A stretch of 64,000 nt of DNA from Bacillus_I endophytica_A (GCF_026790145.1 NZ_JALAMS010000001.1:496001-560000); one strand, 5' to 3'. Counted from the stretch's first letter, positions 1 through 8,733 are shown. A program made the numbers and translations. Notes: generated from the letters alone by a model not told the origin.

Positions 1-295
1 GATGAGCTGGAAATGTTTCGCCTTCACCGTATTCCACTCCGTGGGGATAATAATGTTTGCCAAGAAGAGGAGTTAAAAGTTGTAAAGTTGCTTTATGTGC
101 CCCTACATCGCCTTCAATCACAAAAGCTTGGACGCGCAAGTAGTACGTATCAGATTGAATCTCAAATTTTCGATCGTATGTAACACGTTCATAATCCCAG
201 CCCTCTGCTCGAATAAGACCGTGCTTTTCCATGATGTAATCAAGGCGATCAAGTGGAGCGGTTAGACCATCGAAATCAACTTGTTCAAAACGCAA
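1..295 (-). CDS. ylbA: YlbA/YugN-family protein, 3' part cut by window edge
   Basis: The 98 visible codons read from a TTG at 293-295 that has AAGGAG nine bases before it; no ATG lies closer. The protein is soluble, without a signal peptide, and contains the pieces WDYERVTYDRKFEI and LGKHYYPHGVEYG, which I associate with the YugN-like family of unknown function. The following divergent genes are ylbB and ylbC, and in Bacillus subtilis ylbA stands beside them after the cta cluster, so position supports the name. The C-terminus lies outside the window. The family assignment is from memory of the family pattern; no biochemical role is known to me. Confidence 0.6.
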   Translation of the reverse strand, partial: MRFEQVDFDGLTAPLDRLDYIMEKHGLIRAEGWDYERVTYDRKFEIQSDTYYLRVQAFVIEGDVGAHKATLQLLTPLLGKHYYPHGVEYGEGETFPAH

Positions 296-420
296 AAGAC
301 TTCACTCCTTTTTATCAAACATATTCTTTTCTTAATCATAGTATGTATGGAAAAAACTTTCAATGAAAACGTTCTCTTTATAGATATTTTTTTCAAAAAA
401 CAGCGTACATAAGGTGAAAG

Positions 421-446
421 ATTTAACTCATACTAACTACGGGAAG
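421..446 (+). promoter_or_regulatory. possible SigB-type promoter of ylbB
   Basis: ATTTAA, 14 bases, GGGAAG. Compared with the SigB consensus GTTTAA-N12-15-GGGWAW there is one mismatch in each half. Its distance to the ATG (about 65 bases) is reasonable. No better SigA pair is visible in the 301-514 gap. Confidence 0.25.
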
Positions 447-514
447 AGGTTCCTAATCGATTTAGAAAGATTGGAATTTTCCTGAAAAAACAACGAGAAG
501 CGAGGAGAAAACGA

Positions 515-937
515 ATGGAAACTGTAAGCGATATTATGAGTCATCATACGGACTGCTGTACAACTCAGGATAACATCTATGAAGTAGCTGTAAAGATGAA
601 AGAACTAAATGTTGGAGCTATCCCTATTCTTGATGGAAATAATCTTGTAGGGCTAATTACAGACCGTGACTTAGCAATTCGGGCAATAGCTGAAAAAAGA
701 CCAAATTCTTCTCAAGTTACAGATGTTATGAGTCCTAATTTAGTAACAGTAACACCAAACGATTCATTAGAAAAAGCAGTTTCTTTGATGGCAGAGCATC
801 AAGTTCGTCGTCTACCTGTTGTAGATAGCAACAAGCTTGCAGGAATTGTTTCATTAGGAGACATAGCATTAAATCAGTACTCAAACGAAAAAGCGGGTTT
901 AGCGCTTGTGGAAATTTCGAAAGAACTAAACTTTTAA
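515..937 (+). CDS. ylbB: CBS-domain pair protein YlbB
   Basis: The 140-residue protein consists of two CBS domains (about residues 7-60 and 71-125) with the typical VGAIPILD and VRRLPVVD strands and the GLITDRDLAIRA and GIVSLGDIAL helices. CBS pairs bind adenine nucleotides or similar ligands and regulate partner activity; no catalytic domain is attached, so this is a stand-alone sensor of unknown ligand. GAGGAG stands seven bases before the ATG. It is divergent from ylbA and is followed by a strong terminator, so it is probably monocistronic. A weak SigB-like promoter pair (ATTTAA at 421, GGGAAG at 441) lies upstream; that is only suggestive. Confidence 0.8.
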   Translation: METVSDIMSHHTDCCTTQDNIYEVAVKMKELNVGAIPILDGNNLVGLITDRDLAIRAIAEKRPNSSQVTDVMSPNLVTVTPNDSLEKAVSLMAEHQVRRLPVVDSNKLAGIVSLGDIALNQYSNEKAGLALVEISKELNF

Positions 938-951
938 GAAACCAAACTAGT

Positions 952-985
952 GAGCGACAGAAAATATCTGTCGCTCTTATTTTGT
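952..985 (+). terminator. intrinsic terminator after ylbB
   Basis: GAGCGACAGA at 952-961 pairs perfectly with TCTGTCGCTC at 967-976 around a five-base loop, followed by TTATTTTG. Confidence 0.85.
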
Positions 986-1154
986 AACCCGTTTTTAAAA
1001 AGCTAAGAAGGTTATAATAAGAAATATTTACTGTTTTAAAAGGGAGAATAAAAGCACAAAACATAAAAAGAATGTATGATACATAATAAGAGTGAAAATA
1101 ATAAGCTGTTGAACATACATGATATATTAGTGTAGATAGAGAGAAGGTGGAAAG

Positions 1155-2183
1155 TTGAGAAAGATATTTTTTGTAATTGCGGTTATCGCTATTTTTTATG
1201 CGATAAGCAGTATACCTTTTAAATCCAACGATGAGGAAAAAAATCAGCAGAAGGAAGAAGCAACGTTTAGTGACCAAAAAGAAGAAGCATCAATAAGTAA
1301 AGAGTCTATTTTATCTTTAATTGGTAAAAATAAAGATGATGTTTCAGAACGCTTTGGCAAACCAGACCGAATCGATGAATCACAATATGGTTATAAATGG
1401 TGGATCTATCGTTCTTCTCCTTCTTCATATATGCAAATTGGTGTAGAAAAAGATAAAGTTGTTATGGTATATACAATTGGCGATAACGTCAATGTAGATC
1501 CTTATTCCATTAATGAAACGAGACAGGAAGTGATGAAACATACACCTGTTTCTCCACAAGTTCAATTCAACTATAAGGGAAATATGTATCAATTTGAAAT
1601 GTCTGAAGCAGATATGCAGATGAAACCTCTTATTCAATACGAAGACGTATTTGTCCAGCTTTATTTTGATCAATATACAAATAAAATATCAAGTATAAGA
1701 GCAATGGATGCTAAGACCCTGATTGAACAGCGTCCTTATGAGCTTACATATCGAGGGGAACTTATAAGTGCAGAAAAACCTTCTAAAGAGATTCAAGAAG
1801 AGATTCAGCATGGGAATGAACAACAAATTTTTGATATTACAAACGTGATTCGGATTAGGCATGGCCTAAATGAACTAGGATGGAGTGAAGGAGCTGCTAA
1901 AGTAGCATATGGACACAGTACAGATATGAAAGAAAATAATTACTTTGATCACGTTTCTCCAGCGTTTGGAAAGTTAGCTGATCGCCTAGAAAAAGGAGGC
2001 GTCCCCTATGATACAGCAGGGGAAAATATCGCTGCTGAGTATCAGGATGGCATCGCAGTTGTTGAAGGTTGGCTTAATAGCGAAGGGCACAGGAAAGCTA
2101 TGTTAAATCCAGATTTTGATAAGCTTGGAGTCGGTGTTAATGAACAATATTACACACAAAATTTCATTGCTGAAAGAAATTAG
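1155..2183 (+). CDS. ylbC: YlbC, exported CAP/SCP-domain protein
   Basis: The 342-residue protein has an N-terminal hydrophobic anchor (about residues 3-20), a charged linker, a CAP-associated N-terminal domain (about 50-200) and a C-terminal CAP (SCP/PR1-like) domain (about 225-340). The CAP signature is visible as HSTDM, NYFDH, GENIA and the SEGHRKAMLNP segment, which carry the conserved His and Glu residues of the cavity. It is probably tethered outside the membrane. Its role is not established; ylbC follows ylbB in Bacillus. The start is a TTG with AAGGTGG four bases upstream; no in-frame ATG is nearby. Confidence 0.85.
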   Translation: MRKIFFVIAVIAIFYAISSIPFKSNDEEKNQQKEEATFSDQKEEASISKESILSLIGKNKDDVSERFGKPDRIDESQYGYKWWIYRSSPSSYMQIGVEKDKVVMVYTIGDNVNVDPYSINETRQEVMKHTPVSPQVQFNYKGNMYQFEMSEADMQMKPLIQYEDVFVQLYFDQYTNKISSIRAMDAKTLIEQRPYELTYRGELISAEKPSKEIQEEIQHGNEQQIFDITNVIRIRHGLNELGWSEGAAKVAYGHSTDMKENNYFDHVSPAFGKLADRLEKGGVPYDTAGENIAAEYQDGIAVVEGWLNSEGHRKAMLNPDFDKLGVGVNEQYYTQNFIAERN

Positions 2184-2239
2184 ACATGGTCTAAACTCGT
2201 CCTTTCTTACATAAAGTTTAGTAGTGAGGAGGGACGAAC

Positions 2240-3004
2240 ATGAAGCGATGGATAACGTTATTCTGCATGATTCTTTTGTTGCAAAAAGGAGTGACTGTGC
2301 AAGCAGAAAGCAGTTGGAGTACGTTGAATGAGCTTGCCGATCAGGCTTTGTCCTTAGCGCAGCAGGAGCATTATAAGGAAGCCATCACATTTATGGACCG
2401 TTTTAATGACGAGCTGACTCCAGTAAATAGAGAAAGTTTGCATATTTCAACAGAGCAGTTTCGAATTTTACAATATAGTCACAGTCTTGCGTTACAAGCG
2501 TTAGAACAAGGAGACACCGAAGAGGAACCAAGTTCAAAAGTGATGCAGTTCCGGCTTTTGGTCGATGCGCTTCAAACGAATCATCAACCACTTTGGACAG
2601 AAATGGAAGAAGAGATGTTAAGTACTTTTGGGAAGTTAAAGGAAAATGCTGAAACTGGAGATCAGGTTGCATTTCAAGAAGATTTAGCCGTGTTTTTGCA
2701 GCAATATGATCTTATTCTTCCAAGTGCACAAGTTGATCGCAATCAGCAAGATATTGAGAAAATGAATGATCACGTTGCTTTCCTAAATAATCAAAGCCTT
2801 GAGGCGATGAGTGATGGAGAGAAAGAAGCTTATTTTAAACAAATTGAAAAAGATCTTCAAACGCTTTTTGAAAAAGCTCCCTTTCAATCTGATGTTTCTC
2901 CATTTTGGGTAATGATGACAATAGGAAGTATTATTGTGACGACTCTTCTTTACGTTGGCTGGCGCAAATATATTGGAAGCCAGACGATTCATAGTTCTTA
3001 TTAG
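2240..3004 (+). CDS. ypjB: sporulation protein YpjB
   Basis: The 254-residue protein has a signal peptide (residues 1-22, ending VQA), a mostly helical extracytoplasmic part, and one C-terminal membrane segment near residues 222-241. Size, topology and place just ahead of the ypjC-ypjD-dapB block fit the YpjB family, which is linked to sporulation; no enzyme motif is visible. GGAGG lies seven bases before the ATG. CATAAAGT in the short upstream gap is faintly like a SigE -10 element but the -35 is poor. In the usual Bacillus arrangement qcrABC and ypjA precede ypjB; here ylbC does. Confidence 0.75.
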   Translation: MKRWITLFCMILLLQKGVTVQAESSWSTLNELADQALSLAQQEHYKEAITFMDRFNDELTPVNRESLHISTEQFRILQYSHSLALQALEQGDTEEEPSSKVMQFRLLVDALQTNHQPLWTEMEEEMLSTFGKLKENAETGDQVAFQEDLAVFLQQYDLILPSAQVDRNQQDIEKMNDHVAFLNNQSLEAMSDGEKEAYFKQIEKDLQTLFEKAPFQSDVSPFWVMMTIGSIIVTTLLYVGWRKYIGSQTIHSSY

Positions 3005-3019
3005 AGGAAGGCAAATCTT

Positions 3020-3048
3020 TTGACATGAAGCGCCCTCTTTAATAGAAT
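3020..3048 (+). promoter_or_regulatory. SigA promoter of the YugP-type gene
   Basis: TTGACA at 3020-3025, a 17-base spacer and TAGAAT at 3043-3048, 37 bases before the start codon. Confidence 0.75.
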
Positions 3049-3084
3049 GAGGATAAGTAAATTTAACTATGTGGAGGCGTATAA

Positions 3085-3765
3085 ATGGGAATGCTCATTT
3101 ATTTTATAATCATCATCTTAGTTCCAATTTTAGCGAGTTGGAAAGTAAGAAGTGCTTACAAGAAATACTCTAAAGTTCATAGTTCTTCAAATATGACAGG
3201 AGCAGACGTTGCTCGTCGTATTTTGAACGACAATGGAATTTATGATGTCACAGTTGAACCAGTTGGTGGGACTCTTTCAGACCACTATGATCCACGTGCA
3301 AAGGTTATTCGCTTATCAGAGGATAATTACTATGGAACATCAGTAGCAGGAGCGGCTGTTGCAGCCCATGAAGTAGGGCATGCGATTCAAGACCATGAAA
3401 GCTATGCCTTTTTAAGACTTCGTCATTCACTTGTTCCAGTTGCTAATATCGGTTCGAATTTTTCTTGGATTTTGATTTTTATCGGAATTATAGCAGGAAT
3501 GTCAAATCTTCTGTTATTAGGAATTGTATTTATGCTAGCCGCTGTAGTATTCCAAATTGTTACACTCCCTGTTGAGTTTGATGCGTCAAATCGAGCAATG
3601 GCTCAGCTTGTTTCTTCAGGGGTAATTCGAAATGATGAGGAACGCCGCACGCGTAAAGTGTTAAATGCAGCAGCCTTAACATATGTAGCAGCAGCAGCTG
3701 TAGCAGTGCTTGAGCTCGTCCGACTTGTTTTAATTTATACAGGAATGTCAAATAGCGAAGAATAA
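3085..3765 (+). CDS. YugP-type membrane zinc metallopeptidase
   Basis: The 226-residue protein begins with a membrane segment (residues 3-20), carries the zincin motif HEVGH at residues 95-99, and has two or three further membrane segments near 125-165 and 195-220. This is the pattern of the neutral zinc metallopeptidase family typified by YugP (Pfam Zn_peptidase_2). It probably works at the cytoplasmic membrane; substrate unknown. GGAGG lies before the ATG and a near-perfect SigA promoter precedes it. In some Bacillaceae a member of this family is placed beside the YitT gene, as here; B. subtilis yugP itself is elsewhere, so no symbol is assigned. Confidence 0.85.
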   Translation: MGMLIYFIIIILVPILASWKVRSAYKKYSKVHSSSNMTGADVARRILNDNGIYDVTVEPVGGTLSDHYDPRAKVIRLSEDNYYGTSVAGAAVAAHEVGHAIQDHESYAFLRLRHSLVPVANIGSNFSWILIFIGIIAGMSNLLLLGIVFMLAAVVFQIVTLPVEFDASNRAMAQLVSSGVIRNDEERRTRKVLNAAALTYVAAAAVAVLELVRLVLIYTGMSNSEE

Positions 3766-3766
3766 G

Positions 3767-3794
3767 AAAGAGCCGTCCAGCTGGACGGCTCTTT
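3767..3794. terminator. bidirectional terminator between convergent genes
   Basis: AAAGAGCCGTCCAG at 3767-3780 is followed directly by its reverse complement at 3781-3794. It serves the peptidase gene on the plus strand and the YitT gene on the minus strand. Confidence 0.85.
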
Positions 3795-4666
3795 TAACGT
3801 TGTAATGGCATCTTATTTTCATCAAGTGTGAAACCTTCTCCAAGCACGTCATGAACGGTTGTGAAAGCAACGAAGGCATGTGGATCAATAGATGTGACAG
3901 CTTGCTTTAACCTAAATACTTCGTTTTTTCCGACAACACAATAGAGGACGTTCATATCTTGTTTAGAAAATGAACCTTGGCCTTTTAAAATTGTGACCCC
4001 TCTGTCCATCTCCTTCAAAATACGTTGTGCAATTTTATCATTTTCCTTTGAAATAATGGTGGCGCCTCTTGCTGTATAAGCACCTTCTTGCATCACATCA
4101 ATAACGCGTGCAGCAACAAACACAGCAACAAGCGTGTACATTGCTTCTCTAAAATCTAAATATGTAATAAGTGAAAGAGCAATCACACCAAAATCAAACA
4201 TAAACATCGTTCGCCCCATATTCCATCCTACATATTTATTTACAAGACGAGCGATAATATCGACACCGCCTGTTGTGCCTCCAAATCTAAAGATAATTCC
4301 GAGCCCTACTCCAATGAAAACACCTGCAAATAGAGCAACAAGGGTCATATCGTTTTCGAGATGAAAATTGATAGGAAAACGCTGGAATATCCAGAGAAAT
4401 AGCGAAAGCCCTACTGTTCCAAGAATTGTATAGATAAAGGCTACGCGTCCAAGCAATTTCCATCCAATGAAGAAGAGTGGAATATTTAAGACAAGGTTAG
4501 AATAAGAAGGATCAATCTTAAAAAGGAAAAATAATAGCAGGGTAATACCTGTAAATCCTCCTTCAGCTAAATTGTTTTGCATGTTGAAATTAACAAGCCC
4601 AAAGCCAAAGATAGCGGTTCCAAGCAAAATAAATACAATGTTAGTTATGCGCACTCCTTTAAGCAT
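3794..4666 (-). CDS. ypjC: YitT-family membrane protein YpjC
   Basis: The 290-residue product has five or six N-terminal membrane segments (YitT membrane domain, about residues 1-200) followed by a soluble C-terminal DUF2179 domain with the GVTILKGQGSFSKQDMNVLYCVV region. Function is unknown. The ATG at 4664-4666 is chosen because AAGGAGGGG stands six bases before it; an ATG eleven codons further upstream lacks a ribosome binding site. The gene is opposite to the mazG-dapB operon that starts just beyond it. Confidence 0.8.
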   Translation of the reverse strand: MLKGVRITNIVFILLGTAIFGFGLVNFNMQNNLAEGGFTGITLLLFFLFKIDPSYSNLVLNIPLFFIGWKLLGRVAFIYTILGTVGLSLFLWIFQRFPINFHLENDMTLVALFAGVFIGVGLGIIFRFGGTTGGVDIIARLVNKYVGWNMGRTMFMFDFGVIALSLITYLDFREAMYTLVAVFVAARVIDVMQEGAYTARGATIISKENDKIAQRILKEMDRGVTILKGQGSFSKQDMNVLYCVVGKNEVFRLKQAVTSIDPHAFVAFTTVHDVLGEGFTLDENKMPLQR

Positions 4667-4759
4667 AAAGCCCCTCCTTTTTAACGTAGTATTCAACACC
4701 TATCCTACCATAGAAAAGAGAGTTGATAGTGACAATTGCTATTTTTAAAGCTAGAATAA

Positions 4760-4788
4760 TTGTCAAGAACGTTCTCATTCGCTAACAT
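4760..4788 (+). promoter_or_regulatory. SigA promoter of the ypjD-dapB-mgsA-bshA-cca-birA operon
   Basis: TTGTCA at 4760-4765, 17 bases, TAACAT at 4783-4788. The genes downstream are packed with gaps of 15 bases or fewer or overlaps as far as birA, so one long transcript is likely. Confidence 0.6.
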
Positions 4789-4840
4789 ATGAACAGAGGA
4801 AGCGTTTTTACAACTCTCTTAGTATGAACGAGGTGAAACA

Positions 4841-5176
4841 ATGGAAAACAAATCAATGAAAAGAATGCAGCAAGAGGTAGACGAATATATTGGTCAATTT
4901 AAAGAAGGCTATTTTAGTCCTCTTGCGATGATGGCTCGTCTGACAGAAGAGCTTGGTGAACTTGCTAGAGAAGTCAATCATTATTATGGAGAAAAACCGA
5001 AAAAAGATACAGAAAAAGAAAAAGCAATGGAAGAAGAAATCGGAGACGTTCTTTTTGTGCTTATTTGTTTAGCCAACTCGTTGAACATTAGCTTAGAAGA
5101 ATCGCATAATCTTGTGATGAATAAATTTAATACGCGTGATGCGAATCGTTGGACGAAAATTGAGGAGGATAAGTAA
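4841..5176 (+). CDS. ypjD: MazG-like nucleotide pyrophosphohydrolase YpjD
   Basis: The 111-residue single-domain protein shows the MazG metal-binding pattern: RLTEELGELARE near residues 30-41 and EEEIGDVLFVLICLAN near 64-79, the EExxE and ExxD elements. Such enzymes hydrolyse nucleoside triphosphates to monophosphate and pyrophosphate, possibly for pool cleaning; the natural substrate here is unknown. GAGGTGA precedes the ATG. One base separates its stop from the dapB start, the arrangement found in Bacillus. Confidence 0.85.
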   Translation: MENKSMKRMQQEVDEYIGQFKEGYFSPLAMMARLTEELGELAREVNHYYGEKPKKDTEKEKAMEEEIGDVLFVLICLANSLNISLEESHNLVMNKFNTRDANRWTKIEEDK

Positions 5177-5177
5177 G

Positions 5178-5978
5178 ATGAATAAAGTTAAAGTTGTAGT
5201 AGCAGGACCACGAGGACGTATGGGGATAGAAGCCCTTCACTTAATGAAAAACACGGAAAATTTTGAGCTTGTAGGAGCTATTGATCGTATTAATGAAGGA
5301 AAGAAAATTAGTGATGTAGAAGGATTACCGGCAGTTGATGCTCCTATTTATACAGATATTCATACATGCTTAACAGAAACAAAGCCAGATGTTTTAGTTG
5401 ATTTGACAACACCTGAAATTGGACGATTACATACGAAAACTGCACTTAGCTATGGAGTGCGTGCTGTTGTAGGTACAACTGGTTTTTCTGAAGAAGATTT
5501 AACAGAGCTTAAAGAAATGGCAGAAGAAAAAGGGGTAGGCTGTATTATTGCTCCTAACTTTGCAATTGGTGCGATCTTAATGATGAAGTTTTCCCAAATG
5601 GCAGCTCGTTATTTTTCAGACGTAGAAATTATCGAGCTTCACCATGACCGCAAACTTGATGCTCCGTCTGGAACAGGGATTAAAACAGCAGAGCTTATTT
5701 CCAAAGTACGTGAACCAAAGAAGCAAGGCCATCCTGAAGAAAAAGAAATTATAGAAGGAGCACGTGGAGCAGAATTTGATGGAATACATCTTCATAGCGT
5801 GCGTCTACCAGGCCTTATCGCACATCAAGAAGTGTTATTCGGACGCGACGGAGAGTCATTAAAGATTCGTCATGACTCTTATAATAGAGCGTCCTTCATG
5901 TCAGGTGTTGAGCTTTGTGTGAATACGGTAATGAACATTGATACGCTTGTTTATGGACTTGAAAATATTATCGAATAG
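5178..5978 (+). CDS. dapB: 4-hydroxy-tetrahydrodipicolinate reductase DapB
   Basis: This cytoplasmic enzyme of 266 residues reduces 4-hydroxy-tetrahydrodipicolinate with NAD(P)H in lysine, diaminopimelate and dipicolinate synthesis. The nucleotide-binding GPRGRMG turn is at residues 10-16; the catalytic ELHHDRKLDAPSGTG segment spans 153-167 with the His pair at 155-156 and Lys159. The ATG at 5178 is preceded by GGAGG; an in-frame ATG at 5136 inside ypjD has no site and would add 14 unrelated residues. Length fits the family. Confidence 0.96.
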   Translation: MNKVKVVVAGPRGRMGIEALHLMKNTENFELVGAIDRINEGKKISDVEGLPAVDAPIYTDIHTCLTETKPDVLVDLTTPEIGRLHTKTALSYGVRAVVGTTGFSEEDLTELKEMAEEKGVGCIIAPNFAIGAILMMKFSQMAARYFSDVEIIELHHDRKLDAPSGTGIKTAELISKVREPKKQGHPEEKEIIEGARGAEFDGIHLHSVRLPGLIAHQEVLFGRDGESLKIRHDSYNRASFMSGVELCVNTVMNIDTLVYGLENIIE

Positions 5979-5993
5979 AAGGCGGGAGAAGAG

Positions 5994-6410
5994 ATGAAAA
6001 TTGCGCTAATTGCTCATGATAAGAAAAAAAATGATATGGTCCAATTTGTGACAGCATATCAAGAAGTTTTAAAAGATCACGAACTTTTTGCAACAGGGAC
6101 AACCGGTTTTAGAATTCAAGAAGCAACAGGTCTTGATGTTCATCGTTTTCAATCTGGTCCTCTTGGAGGAGATCAAGAAATTGGGGCAATGGTTGCCAAC
6201 AACAAGATGGATATGGTCCTCTTTTTCCGTGATCCTTTAACAGCTCAGCCTCATGAACCAGATGTAACAGCCCTTATTCGTCTTTGTGATGTATACGCGA
6301 TTCCGCTTGCAACAAACATGGGTACAGCTGAAGTACTTATTCATGGGCTTCGTCGTGGAGATTTGAAATGGCGCACAATTGTTCATGAAGAACAGAAAGG
6401 AAATCTTTAA
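5994..6410 (+). CDS. mgsA: methylglyoxal synthase MgsA
   Basis: The 138-residue cytoplasmic enzyme converts dihydroxyacetone phosphate to methylglyoxal and phosphate. The phosphate-binding TGTTG is at 34-38, and the GPLGGDQEIGA segment around residues 55-65 contains the conserved catalytic aspartate. GGGAG precedes the ATG. Its TAA overlaps the ATG of bshA by one base. Methylglyoxal is detoxified by bacillithiol-dependent routes in Bacillus, and the gene sits beside a bacillithiol biosynthesis gene, which makes the pairing sensible. Confidence 0.95.
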   Translation: MKIALIAHDKKKNDMVQFVTAYQEVLKDHELFATGTTGFRIQEATGLDVHRFQSGPLGGDQEIGAMVANNKMDMVLFFRDPLTAQPHEPDVTALIRLCDVYAIPLATNMGTAEVLIHGLRRGDLKWRTIVHEEQKGNL

Positions 6411-7543
6411 TGAAATTGAAAATCGGCATTGTTTGCTACCCTTCCGTTGGTGGATCTGGAATTGTAGCAACAGAACTCGGTAAATTACTTGCTGAAAAAG
6501 GACATGAGATCCATTTTATTTCTTCAAGCATGCCATTTCGTTTAAATAAAGTGTATTCAAATATCTACTTTCATGAAGTGGAAGTGAATCAGTATTCTGT
6601 TTTTAAATACCCACCATATGATTTAGCTCTTTCGAGTAAGATTGCAGAGGTGGCAAAGCGTGAGAAGTTGGATCTTCTTCACGCTCATTACGCCATTCCT
6701 CACGCTGTTTGTGCTTTCTTAGCAAAGCAGATGGTTGGAGAGCATTTGAAAGTTGTGACAACCTTGCATGGAACGGATATTACTGTACTCGGTTATGACC
6801 TCTCCTTGAAGAGTATTATTAAGTTCGCAATTGAAAATTCCGATGAAGTAACAGCTGTTTCCTCTTCGCTTGTTAAACAAACGTATGACCTTATTGCTCC
6901 TCAAAAAGAGATTCATACGATTCATAACTTTATTGAACAGAAAGAAGAAACAGGGGAAGATGTTTCACTACTTAAGAAAGAATATGGAATTAAAGAAGGA
7001 GAAAAAGTCCTTATTCACGTTTCAAACTTTAGACAAGTGAAGCGGGTAACAGATGTTGTACGAGCTTTTTATCATGTTCAACAAAAGGTTGATGCGAAGC
7101 TTTTACTTGTTGGAGATGGCCCAGAGATGACGGCTGTTTGCTATCTTGTTAAAGATCTTGATATTGTAGATAAAGTTCTTTTTCTTGGAAAACAGGAAAA
7201 TGTGGATGATCTTTATGCCATTAGCGATCTTAAGCTTCTTCTTTCTGAAAAAGAAAGCTTTGGCCTTGTTTTATTAGAAGCAATGGCTAACGGTGTTCCT
7301 TGCATTGGGACAAATATTGGTGGAATTCCAGAAGTTATTGAAGATGGGAAAACAGGCTATATCTGTGAAGTTGGTAATTACGAAGAAGCTGCCGAAAAAG
7401 CTCTATCTCTCTTACAAAATGATAGTTTGTATGAAGAAATGTCGGCTTCTGCTCTTCGTTCCGTATGGAGTAAATTTTCTTCAAAAGATATCGTCGCGCA
7501 GTATGAGGAGCTTTATGAAAAAGCGTTAAACAAAGTGAGGTGA
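6410..7543 (+). CDS. bshA: bacillithiol biosynthesis glycosyltransferase BshA
   Basis: The 377-residue GT4 glycosyltransferase joins N-acetylglucosamine from UDP-GlcNAc to L-malate, the first bacillithiol step. The N-terminal half starts GIVCYPSVGGSGIVATELG, typical for BshA, and the C-terminal Rossmann half has the retaining-GT4 motif EKESFGLVLLEAMANG near residue 283. The start overlaps the mgsA stop. In most Bacillus genomes the deacetylase gene bshB1 stands between mgsA and bshA; here nothing intervenes, so the second step must be encoded elsewhere. Confidence 0.95.
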   Translation: MKLKIGIVCYPSVGGSGIVATELGKLLAEKGHEIHFISSSMPFRLNKVYSNIYFHEVEVNQYSVFKYPPYDLALSSKIAEVAKREKLDLLHAHYAIPHAVCAFLAKQMVGEHLKVVTTLHGTDITVLGYDLSLKSIIKFAIENSDEVTAVSSSLVKQTYDLIAPQKEIHTIHNFIEQKEETGEDVSLLKKEYGIKEGEKVLIHVSNFRQVKRVTDVVRAFYHVQQKVDAKLLLVGDGPEMTAVCYLVKDLDIVDKVLFLGKQENVDDLYAISDLKLLLSEKESFGLVLLEAMANGVPCIGTNIGGIPEVIEDGKTGYICEVGNYEEAAEKALSLLQNDSLYEEMSASALRSVWSKFSSKDIVAQYEELYEKALNKVR

Positions 7544-7548
7544 ACATC

Positions 7549-8733
7549 ATGAGAGACCCTTTTATAAAACCTTTAGCAATCTTACATAAGCTTCAGCAAA
7601 ACGGTTATTTAGCATACTTTGTTGGAGGGTCTGTTCGCGATTTTATTATTGGCCGCCCTATTGGCGATATTGATATTGCTACTTCAGCAAGACCAGAGGA
7701 TGTTGTTCGTTTATTCCCGAAAGTTATTGAAGTTGGCATTGAGCATGGAACAGTTGTGGTGGTCCTTGAAAATGAACCATATGAGGTCACAACATTTCGG
7801 ACTGAAAGTGATTATAAAGATTTTAGACGTCCTGATGAAGTTACGTTTATTAGTTCGCTTGAAGGAGACTTAGAACGACGTGACTTTACAATGAATGCTA
7901 TTGCAATGGACGAGAATGAAACCTTAATTGACCCTTTCGACGGAAGGAATGCTATCAAAAGGGGTATCATTGAAACAGTGGGAAACGCAGATGAACGTTT
8001 TAGTGAGGATGCACTGCGTATGATGAGAGCTGTGCGTTTTATGAGTCAGCTTTCATTTACAATTACTCCTGAAGTAAAAGAAGCAATAAGAAGAAATTGC
8101 CATCTTTTGCAAAATATCGCAATGGAACGTATTTCAGTTGAGTTTCAGAAACTCATGCTCGGAAATAAAGCTACAGAAGCTTTTCAAACAATTGTAGAGA
8201 CAGGATTGCTTGACGTTTTACCTCTTCATGAAAAGAAGGAGCTTATAGAATATGACTGGACGACCATCAGTGAAGAGACCTCAGCATGGTCGCTCCTTTG
8301 TCTGATTCTAGAAGTAGAGGATACCGCTCTATTTTTAAGAAAGTGGAAGCTTTCGAACAAACGAATAAAAGAAACGGAAAAGACGGTCGTTTTTTACCGT
8401 TCTATAAAAGAATGGACTCCTTTTGCTATTTATCAAAGTGGATTAGAAGTTGCATTAAGAGTAAATCATCTAAAAAGGATTTTACAAGGCGTACAGAGTG
8501 AAGAAGAGAAAATTCGATTGATCTATGAATCCCTTCCAATCTATTCTTCTAAAGATATCGAAGCAAATGGAAAAGATCTTGTTTCATGGAGTAATCGTGC
8601 TCAAGGTCCTTGGATTGCACAATGCATCCAAGAACTAAGCGAAAACATTGTTTGTGGCAAAATAGAAAATGATCGGAACGTCATTAAGGAGTGGGTAAGC
8701 AAGTGGAGTCTGAAATTCGACGAAAGTTGTTAG
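7549..8733 (+). CDS. cca: CCA tRNA nucleotidyltransferase
   Basis: The 394-residue class II nucleotidyltransferase adds or repairs the 3' CCA end of tRNA. The N-terminal GGSVRDFIIGRPIGDIDIAT segment (about residues 25-44) holds the two catalytic aspartates of the DxD motif, followed by ERRDFTMNAIA and the head-neck RMMRAVRF motif. The ATG at 7549 has AGGTGA five bases upstream; the GTG at 7540 proposed by frame alone has none. The gene overlaps neither neighbour at its 5' end but runs 31 bases into birA. Confidence 0.95.
   Translation: MRDPFIKPLAILHKLQQNGYLAYFVGGSVRDFIIGRPIGDIDIATSARPEDVVRLFPKVIEVGIEHGTVVVVLENEPYEVTTFRTESDYKDFRRPDEVTFISSLEGDLERRDFTMNAIAMDENETLIDPFDGRNAIKRGIIETVGNADERFSEDALRMMRAVRFMSQLSFTITPEVKEAIRRNCHLLQNIAMERISVEFQKLMLGNKATEAFQTIVETGLLDVLPLHEKKELIEYDWTTISEETSAWSLLCLILEVEDTALFLRKWKLSNKRIKETEKTVVFYRSIKEWTPFAIYQSGLEVALRVNHLKRILQGVQSEEEKIRLIYESLPIYSSKDIEANGKDLVSWSNRAQGPWIAQCIQELSENIVCGKIENDRNVIKEWVSKWSLKFDESC

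Noticed and set aside
735..1277. 180-codon open frame on the minus strand
   Set aside because: It is the shadow of ylbB, its terminator and the ylbC start; no ribosome binding site, and the protein is an AT-driven string of Leu, Phe and Tyr.
4667..4699. Longer YpjC with an ATG at 4699
   Set aside because: No ribosome binding site upstream, while AAGGAGGGG fits ATG 4666.
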